A stretch of DNA of 10,586 bases from JBBIRM01 sp037441765 (GTDB lineage Bacteria; Desulfobacterota; BSN033; UBA1163), in assembly GCA_037441765.1 (NCBI GenBank), contig JBBIRM010000095.1, forward strand, positions 1-10,586, written 5' to 3'. How positions within the stretch are numbered: position 1 is the stretch's first letter; each line of letters starts with the position of its first letter. The translations under genes and the position numbers were made by a program. Below, in pieces: positions 6,123-10,586 of the stretch. Below the pieces are notes generated by a model. That model saw nothing but the letters and a program-made list of their open reading frames with translations, did not search any database and was not told the origin of the DNA.

Positions 6123-7640
6123 ATGGACCTTAGAGAAACGCTCGAAAAATATCACCGGAGGATTGTGGATGAATGGATCCATCGACTCCACACTGAAGTC
6201 AGTGATCGCTATTGTGCCCGCCCTTTAGATGAACTCTTTCTCACTGTTTCGAAGGCCAACGAGGCCAACTACGCTATTCTTATTCAAAACGATTTTTCAA
6301 AAATAAATGATCATATTCGTTGGATTACCAATTTGCGTCTTCAAGGAGGTTTTTCTCTTTCTGAAGTCCAGAATGCCTATGAACTCTATCGTACAGTTTT
6401 ATTACCTATCCTCCCCAATGAATTAGATGAGAAAAACCTTTTAGATACTCTGAATAGGATGAATTACTGCCTCTTTTATACCATCACCCGGTTTAGCAAT
6501 TATTTCCAATCCCTTCACGAAAAGCATATTAGAGAATATGCTCAAAATCTTGAAAGTGAGGTGGAGAAGAGGACTAAAGAGTTGATTGAATCCGAATCCA
6601 AATATCGTATTCTCATTGAAGAGATCAACGATGGTTACTTTGTCATTCAGAACGGAATTATCGTTTTTGCCAATCAGGCTTTCTGTAATATGCATGGCTT
6701 TACCCCGAAAGAAATTATCGGAAAGCCTTATATCGAACTGATCGCCCCGGAATCCCTGAAGAAAGTAACCAATGTATATGAAAAGGTTGCCAGAGGCGAA
6801 AATACAGAAGATGTTTTAACTTATTTTAGACGGCATAAGAGCAGTGTTCCCCTACCCACGGAGAATAAAATAAAGTCGATTCGATATCAGGGGGAGTATG
6901 CAGTGGCTGGAATCTGTAGGGATATTACAGAGAGAATTGAAACGGAAAGACGGATTCGTGAATCGGAGCGTCTCGCTCATATCGGAAAATTGACCACCTC
7001 CCTTGCCCATGAGATACGAAATCCGCTCTCATCCGTGAAGATGAATAGCCAGATTATTCTAAAAAATTTAAAATTTAGAGGCAATGACAAGAGGCGAATG
7101 GAGATCATCGTTAATGAGATTTCCAGATTGGAGAGAATACTTGACGAAATGCTCGATTTTGCAAAACCAATCAAATTGAATCTCGAACCAGTGTCCCTCA
7201 ACTATGCTATCGATTCTTGTCTTGAGATACTGGAGGCCAAGATCAGAGAAAAGAAGATTACTGTGAAAAAATTCTATGGCAAAGGATTGCCATCTACCCT
7301 TGCTGATCGCGAAAGGTTAGAACAGGCCATTATTAATATTCTCCTCAATGCCATTGAAGTACTTTCTGAAGGGGGGCAGATAGAGATTTCGACAAACCTA
7401 TGGAGAATGGAAAACCAAGTTATAAAAGTCGAAATAAGCGACGACGGACCTGGAATCAGTCTTGATGACCTTCCTTATGTGTTTGATCCATTCTTTAGCA
7501 ACAAAAAGAAGGGAACAGGTCTTGGGCTCTCCAATGTAAAAAAGGTCATTGAAGCTCATGGAGGTAAAGTCGCAGCGCTCCTCCGAAATCCTCACGGAAC
7601 ACAGATCAGCCTCATCCTTCCAGTTAGGGAGGTAAAATGA
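6123..7640 (+). CDS. Soluble PAS-domain sensor histidine kinase with RsbRD-like N-terminus
   Basis: This 505-residue kinase has no membrane-spanning segment or signal peptide, so it should sense in the cytoplasm. Residues 1-130 resemble the helical RsbRD N-terminal domain (start through DEWIHRL, then GGFSLSEVQNAYELYR at 75-90). A coiled coil follows (about 131-158), then a PAS domain (about 158-275) ending in the ICRDITERIETE linker. The HisKA domain has the H-box AHEIRNPLSS with H296 as phosphoacceptor. The ATPase domain shows the N-box (N405, N409), DGPG at 441-444, DPFFSNKKKGTGLGLS at 455-470 and a normal C-terminus. All catalytic motifs look intact. Its TGA overlaps the regulator's ATG as ATGA, so the two are translationally coupled partners. 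The PAS ligand is unknown. A well-spaced sigma-70 promoter ends just before the start. Confidence 0.93.
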   Translation: MDLRETLEKYHRRIVDEWIHRLHTEVSDRYCARPLDELFLTVSKANEANYAILIQNDFSKINDHIRWITNLRLQGGFSLSEVQNAYELYRTVLLPILPNELDEKNLLDTLNRMNYCLFYTITRFSNYFQSLHEKHIREYAQNLESEVEKRTKELIESESKYRILIEEINDGYFVIQNGIIVFANQAFCNMHGFTPKEIIGKPYIELIAPESLKKVTNVYEKVARGENTEDVLTYFRRHKSSVPLPTENKIKSIRYQGEYAVAGICRDITERIETERRIRESERLAHIGKLTTSLAHEIRNPLSSVKMNSQIILKNLKFRGNDKRRMEIIVNEISRLERILDEMLDFAKPIKLNLEPVSLNYAIDSCLEILEAKIREKKITVKKFYGKGLPSTLADRERLEQAIINILLNAIEVLSEGGQIEISTNLWRMENQVIKVEISDDGPGISLDDLPYVFDPFFSNKKKGTGLGLSNVKKVIEAHGGKVAALLRNPHGTQISLILPVREVK

Positions 7641-7981
7641 AGTCGAAGAGAATTCTGATCATTGATGATGAGCGCTCCCTTCTTGAAACTTTGGAGATGT
7701 TTCTTACGGAGAAAGGTTATGCAGTTCAATGTGCCCTCTCTGCAAAAGAGGGGCTGGTACAAAGCAGTATTTTTAACCCCCACGTGATCATCCTCGATAT
7801 TCGGCTTCCTGACATGAATGGTCTGGATGTCCTCCAAGAACTGATCCAAAATGGAAAAAAGAATATTATTATTATAACCGCCTTCCATGATATGGATATT
7901 ACCATCAAGGCAGTAAAATTAGGAGCCTTTGACTATATTCCCAAACCTATAGACGTCGAGGAACTCGAACGTGTAATTTAA
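7637..7981 (+). CDS. Response regulator receiver domain (N-terminal piece of an interrupted NtrC-type regulator)
   Basis: This 114-residue product is a complete CheY-like receiver: acidic pocket D10/D11, phosphoacceptor D54 in IILDIRLPDM, T81 and K103 in the KP motif. It ends at TAA (7979-7981), in the last helix of the domain. GGGAGG upstream (7628-7633) is a strong ribosome-binding site and the ATG overlaps the kinase stop. The reading frame continues in register past the TAA into an output domain, so this is most simply the truncated front part of one gene. As it stands it would be a single-domain phosphoacceptor with a shortened last helix. It could still act as a phosphate sink for the kinase or bind as a free receiver. 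Confidence 0.85.
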   Translation: MKSKRILIIDDERSLLETLEMFLTEKGYAVQCALSAKEGLVQSSIFNPHVIILDIRLPDMNGLDVLQELIQNGKKNIIIITAFHDMDITIKAVKLGAFDYIPKPIDVEELERVI

Positions 7982-8128
7982 AAAGCACTAAAGTCTCTAA
8001 GACAAGGGCGAACGGTTGAAGATGTATACATTGACCCTTCTTTATCTTATATTAATGGAAAGATCGTCGGAAAGAGTAAGGGAATTAAAGAGATCTTTAA
8101 AGCAATTGGGATTCTTTCGGAAAACAGA

Positions 8129-9010
8129 GTGACCGTTCTTATCGAGGGTGAAACAGGTACCGGCAAGGAACTTATTGCAAGGGCCATTCATTTGAATAGT
8201 CCATATCGGGAAGAGCCCTTCCAGGCGATCAATTGTTCCACTATCGTGGGTACCCTTTTGGAAAGCGAACTCTTTGGCCACGAAAAAGGGGCTTTTACAG
8301 GAGCATTCAGTTTAAAGAGAGGAAAGTTTGAACTTGCAGGTAATGGAACGATTTTCCTTGATGAAGTGGATGATCTTCCCCTTGGCCTCCAATCGAAAAT
8401 TTTGAGATTCCTACAGGAAAAAGAGTTCGAAAGACTTGGCGGAGAAAAGAAGATCAAATCCAATGCAAGGGTGATTGCTGCGACGAACAAAGACCTCTGG
8501 AAAATGGTCAAGGAAGGAAATTTCAGAGAAGACCTTTACTATAGACTTAATGTGGCCAATATCAAAGTCCCTCCACTAAGGGAGCGTAAGTCTGACATTC
8601 CCCTGCTGGTTGAATATATCCTTAGAAAAATCAATCAAGAGTTAGGCAAAGGAATAAAAAAAGTAGAAAAGGAAGTTCTTAGGAAAATGATTGAATATGA
8701 TTGGCCAGGGAACGTAAGAGAATTAGAAAATGTCCTCACCAATGTAGCCCTCAATACCCCCGGGGAAGTCATTCTTGAAGAGGCCATAACACCTCTGTTA
8801 TGGCAGAAGCCTCTTATTTATCCAGATTCAAGATTTGATCTCAAAAAGAGAACAAACCTCAAGGAGATAGAGAAGGAGCATATTATCGAAGTGCTCAATC
8901 AAACCCACTGGCATTTAGGAAAAGCATGTGAGGTTCTTGGGGTTTCTCGACCCACCCTTCGCCATAAACTCAAAGCCTACGAAATTTCATCTAATCGAAA
9001 GACGGTTTGA
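8129..9010 (+). CDS. Sigma-54 interaction (AAA+) and Fis-type DNA-binding domains, C-terminal piece of the regulator
   Basis: This 293-residue open stretch is the output half of the interrupted regulator; homology begins upstream at about 7982 in the same frame. In full-gene numbering it shows Walker A GETGTGKE (171-178), the GAFTGA loop that contacts sigma-54 (218-223), Walker B TIFLDE (238-243), FREDLYYRL with R297 and R303 (296-304), WPGNVRELEN (356-365) and a C-terminal Fis-like HTH (about 427-448). All motifs for ATP-driven sigma-54 activation are intact. The only usual in-frame restart is GTG 8129, six codons before Walker A. That would remove the first helix and strand of the AAA+ fold, so independent expression of a working protein seems unlikely. 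The intact motifs suggest a recent stop mutation or an error. Confidence 0.8.
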   Translation: MTVLIEGETGTGKELIARAIHLNSPYREEPFQAINCSTIVGTLLESELFGHEKGAFTGAFSLKRGKFELAGNGTIFLDEVDDLPLGLQSKILRFLQEKEFERLGGEKKIKSNARVIAATNKDLWKMVKEGNFREDLYYRLNVANIKVPPLRERKSDIPLLVEYILRKINQELGKGIKKVEKEVLRKMIEYDWPGNVRELENVLTNVALNTPGEVILEEAITPLLWQKPLIYPDSRFDLKKRTNLKEIEKEHIIEVLNQTHWHLGKACEVLGVSRPTLRHKLKAYEISSNRKTV

Positions 9011-9012
9011 AC

Positions 9013-9037
9013 TTATTTGAAGATTTTTTTCAAATAA
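9013..9037 (+). promoter_or_regulatory. TTATTTGAA-N7-TTCAAATAA dyad, candidate upstream activator site
   Basis: A perfect 9-base inverted repeat (9013-9021 and 9029-9037, seven-base centre) lies about 120-140 bases upstream of the start predicted for the sigma-54 promoter, the usual distance for NtrC-family activator sites. The adjacent gene encodes such an activator, so it is the natural candidate to bind here. The dyad begins two bases after that gene's stop, so a weak transcript-end hairpin is the alternative, but no proper U-tract follows. Confidence 0.45.
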
Positions 9038-9091
9038 TAAAAGACCTTTTCAATTCAACCATTACATCAATACTTTTTAAAATCCTTTAAG

Positions 9092-9120
9092 TTATTTGAA
9101 TTATACTGGTTTTTAAATAA
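9092..9120 (+). promoter_or_regulatory. Second TTATTTGAA dyad, imperfect
   Basis: TTATTTGAA recurs at 9092-9100. TTTAAATAA (9112-9120) matches the partner arm at eight of nine positions, here with an 11-base centre. It sits just upstream of the -24 element. Two sites with the same 9-base core before one sigma-54 promoter fit cooperative activator binding. The AT-rich background and different arm spacing make this less certain than the upstream dyad. Confidence 0.35.
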
Positions 9121-9129
9121 ATAATGGTT

Positions 9130-9144
9130 TGGCACAACTGTTGC
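9130..9144 (+). promoter_or_regulatory. Sigma-54 (RpoN) -24/-12 promoter for SBP2
   Basis: TGGCAC-N5-TTGC matches the sigma-54 consensus without mismatch, with the GG (9131-9132) and GC (9143-9144) at the required ten-base spacing. Transcription would begin near 9155, giving a leader of about 60 bases before ATG 9216. Such promoters need an NtrC-type ATPase activator, and one is encoded immediately upstream, though interrupted by a stop. SBP2 and the transporter genes after it are therefore probably its regulon. Confidence 0.85.
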
Positions 9145-9215
9145 TTAATTTATTTTGAATTCAATCTCATATTTAGTGGGAATTGAGGTTGAAATAAACT
9201 GCAAAGGAGAGAGTT

Positions 9216-10469
9216 ATGGTTAAAAAAAGAGTAATTATTGGCCTTTTTATATTCTGGTTAAATTCTGTTTTCTTCCCTTTTGATGCCTTAGCCCAGGAAA
9301 AGCCCATTAAATTGGGAGTCCTATTTATCATGTCTGGCCCAATGGGAGGATATGGCAAGCATGGTATGCAGGCAGTCCAGCTTTCCTTGGATGAAATTAA
9401 TGCTCAGGGAGGAATCCTCGGCAGGAAGGCAGAAGCCCTGTTTGCTGACACAAGACTTCAGGCTCCCTTGGCGACTGAGATTACAAAAAAATTTATCCTT
9501 GAAGATAAAGTCGATTTTATCATTGGGCCAACTTCCAGTGGAGTTGCTGTGGCCGTCTCCAAGGTCGTGACAGAATACAAAAAAATCCTTGTTTTAACAC
9601 AGGCTGCAGCAGATTCATTAACAGGTGACCAATTCAGTAGGTATCAGTTCGCAACCCTAAGTAATGCCATGATGCATTCTCGTGCCGGTGCAATCTATTT
9701 AGCTCCAAAACCTTATAAGCGATGGATGTGTATTGGTCCTAACTACAACTATGGGTGGGACTCTTGGGCCCAATTTAAATCTAAGTTGAAAGAATTAAGA
9801 CCTGATGTTGAATTCGTTGGAGAACTTTGGCCGAAACTTATGGAAAAAGATTTTACTCCTTTTATCCAGAAGATCATGGAGGCAAAACCAGATGCTGTAT
9901 GGTCTCCTCTATGGGGAATGGATGCAGTCAATTTTATCAAACAAGGGATTTCCATGGGTCTCTTCAATAAAATTAAATTCGCTTTCCCAGATGGGGCTGC
10001 TTTAGAAACCTTATTACCCCTTAGCAAGGAAATGCCAAACGGGATCTATGTGGCAGCACGATACTTCTTTTTAACACCAGATACAGAAAAGAATCGGCAG
10101 TTTGTAAAAAATTATATGGACCGTTTCAAAGATTTTCCTGATTATATGGCCGAAGAAACCTATGCGGGAGTCTATTTTATAAAAGCAGCAATAGAACGGT
10201 CGAAGACCTTAGATAGTGAAAAGTTGATCGAAGCGATTGAAAAAGAACCCCTTGCCTGGGAAACCCCTGAAGGTTGGAAAATCATGAGAAAGGAAGACCA
10301 TTCAGTGGTAGAAGATGTGGTTTGGGGAGAGACAGTTTTCAGTGAAAAATACGGATTTTCAATCCTTAAAAATATACAAGCAATTCAGGGAGAGGAAATC
10401 TGTAGAACCCCTCAAGAATTAAAAGAGGTCCGTATCAAATTTGAAAAAAGAGTTAGGGGGGAAAAATAA
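9216..10469 (+). CDS. Periplasmic branched-chain amino acid-type substrate-binding protein, SBP2
   Basis: This 417-residue protein is of the LivJ/LivK (Peripla_BP_6) family, in which it would capture an amino acid, urea, aromatic acid or similar solute and deliver it to an ABC importer. The signal peptide is clear: KKR at 3-5, a hydrophobic core at 7-20 and a DALA/Q cleavage site after residue 26. The mature protein opens with IKLGVLFIMSGPMGGYG and INAQGGILGRKAE, typical of the first lobe, followed by IIGPTSSGVAVAVS, the usual ligand-contact segment. GGAG (9206-9209) lies six bases before ATG 9216, the best ribosome-binding site in the window. Transcription should start at the sigma-54 promoter upstream, and an ABC ATPase gene starts 62 bases after its stop. 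It shares a family with SBP1 but is clearly diverged. The ligand is unknown. Confidence 0.93.
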   Translation: MVKKRVIIGLFIFWLNSVFFPFDALAQEKPIKLGVLFIMSGPMGGYGKHGMQAVQLSLDEINAQGGILGRKAEALFADTRLQAPLATEITKKFILEDKVDFIIGPTSSGVAVAVSKVVTEYKKILVLTQAAADSLTGDQFSRYQFATLSNAMMHSRAGAIYLAPKPYKRWMCIGPNYNYGWDSWAQFKSKLKELRPDVEFVGELWPKLMEKDFTPFIQKIMEAKPDAVWSPLWGMDAVNFIKQGISMGLFNKIKFAFPDGAALETLLPLSKEMPNGIYVAARYFFLTPDTEKNRQFVKNYMDRFKDFPDYMAEETYAGVYFIKAAIERSKTLDSEKLIEAIEKEPLAWETPEGWKIMRKEDHSVVEDVVWGETVFSEKYGFSILKNIQAIQGEEICRTPQELKEVRIKFEKRVRGEK

Positions 10470-10531
10470 ATTAAGATTGTGGAGATTCTTGTCATGATTA
10501 TATGTTGTTTTATAAATTAGGCAGTCCTCAA

Positions 10532-10586
10532 ATGCTCGAAATAAAGAATCTTATGGTCTTTTATGAGAATGCCTTAGCGATCAATA
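10532..10586 (+). CDS. ABC transporter ATP-binding protein, LivF/LivG-like (5' end only)
   Basis: The frame from ATG 10532 stays open to the window edge and gives 18 residues starting MLEIKNLMVFYENALAIN. This matches the first strand and the aromatic stacking (A-loop) region of branched-chain amino acid ABC ATPases, best the LivF type. The Walker A motif would lie about 20 residues beyond the edge. TAGG at 10518-10521 is a modest ribosome-binding site. The position 62 bases after a liv-type binding-protein gene supports one transport operon driven from the sigma-54 promoter. Confidence 0.65.
   Translation, partial: MLEIKNLMVFYENALAIN

Larger units (their letters stand above)
7637..9010 (+). 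pseudogene. NtrC-family sigma-54-dependent response regulator interrupted by one in-frame TAA
   Basis: Read through codon 115 (TAA, 7979-7981), the frame runs 458 codons to TGA at 9008-9010, the usual length for an NtrC-type regulator. The domain order is complete: receiver 1-114, linker about 115-145, AAA+ sigma-54 interaction domain about 145-385, and Fis-type helix-turn-helix about 408-450. Because both sides share a frame, a single substitution from a sense codon such as CAA, GAA or AAA explains the stop; an indel does not. The residues just after it (KALKSLRQGRTVEDV) read as the normal end of a receiver and linker. Possible states are a real nonsense mutation, a sequencing or assembly error, or readthrough. 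Other genes here end in TAA as an ordinary stop, which argues against UAA reassignment. Confidence 0.8.

Noticed and set aside
7979..7981. UAA reassigned to a sense codon in this organism
   Set aside because: Several genes here end at TAA at family-typical lengths (the CoA-transferase, the beta and gamma subunits, the XRE regulator and both binding proteins), so TAA works as a normal stop.
9013..9037. Rho-independent terminator after the response regulator
   Set aside because: The stem is almost all A/T and no U-tract follows the second arm. Its distance to the sigma-54 promoter fits an activator site better.

Overview
The window reads as part of a chromosome of a moderately AT-rich anaerobic bacterium. 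An oxygen-sensitive 2-oxoacid:ferredoxin oxidoreductase, liv-type periplasmic binding proteins and a sigma-54-dependent NtrC-type two-component system together suggest a Desulfobacterota ('deltaproteobacterial') lineage. That placement is an inference from gene content, not a phylogenetic result. All convincing genes are on the + strand.

Layout. (1) 202-4120 is a metabolic cluster: a class III CoA-transferase-fold protein with alpha-methylacyl-CoA-racemase-like motifs, then a four-gene 2-oxoacid:ferredoxin oxidoreductase in the order delta (2x[4Fe-4S] ferredoxin), alpha, beta (TPP), gamma. The alpha subunit looks most like 2-oxoisovalerate (VOR) enzymes. (2) 4165-4758 encodes an XRE-type helix-turn-helix/cupin regulator, whose ribosome-binding site lies in a perfect inverted repeat. 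(3) 4836-6053 encodes a type 1 periplasmic ligand-binding protein (SBP1). Its upstream DNA and signal-peptide coding region are a CCAAA/TTTGG low-complexity element. (4) 6123-9010 is a two-component pair: a soluble PAS histidine kinase with an RsbRD-like N-terminus, and an NtrC-type response regulator whose frame is interrupted by a single in-frame TAA between receiver and AAA+ domains. (5) 9130-9144 is a textbook sigma-54 -24/-12 promoter, preceded by TTATTTGAA dyads that could be activator sites. It faces a second binding-protein gene (SBP2, 9216-10469). (6) From 10532 to the edge is the start of an ABC transporter ATPase of the LivF/LivG type.

Working model (inference): the enzyme cluster oxidatively decarboxylates a 2-oxoacid, plausibly of branched-chain amino acid origin, to an acyl-CoA, giving reduced ferredoxin. 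The CoA-transferase/racemase-like protein processes the acyl-CoA. The kinase/regulator pair controls uptake of a related substrate by switching on the SBP2-ABC operon from the sigma-54 promoter. The in-frame stop implies that in this genome the switch is broken, runs by readthrough, or contains a sequence error. It is the most important point to check.

The first 201 bases hold no convincing gene. The other long gap, 9011-9215, is regulatory DNA.
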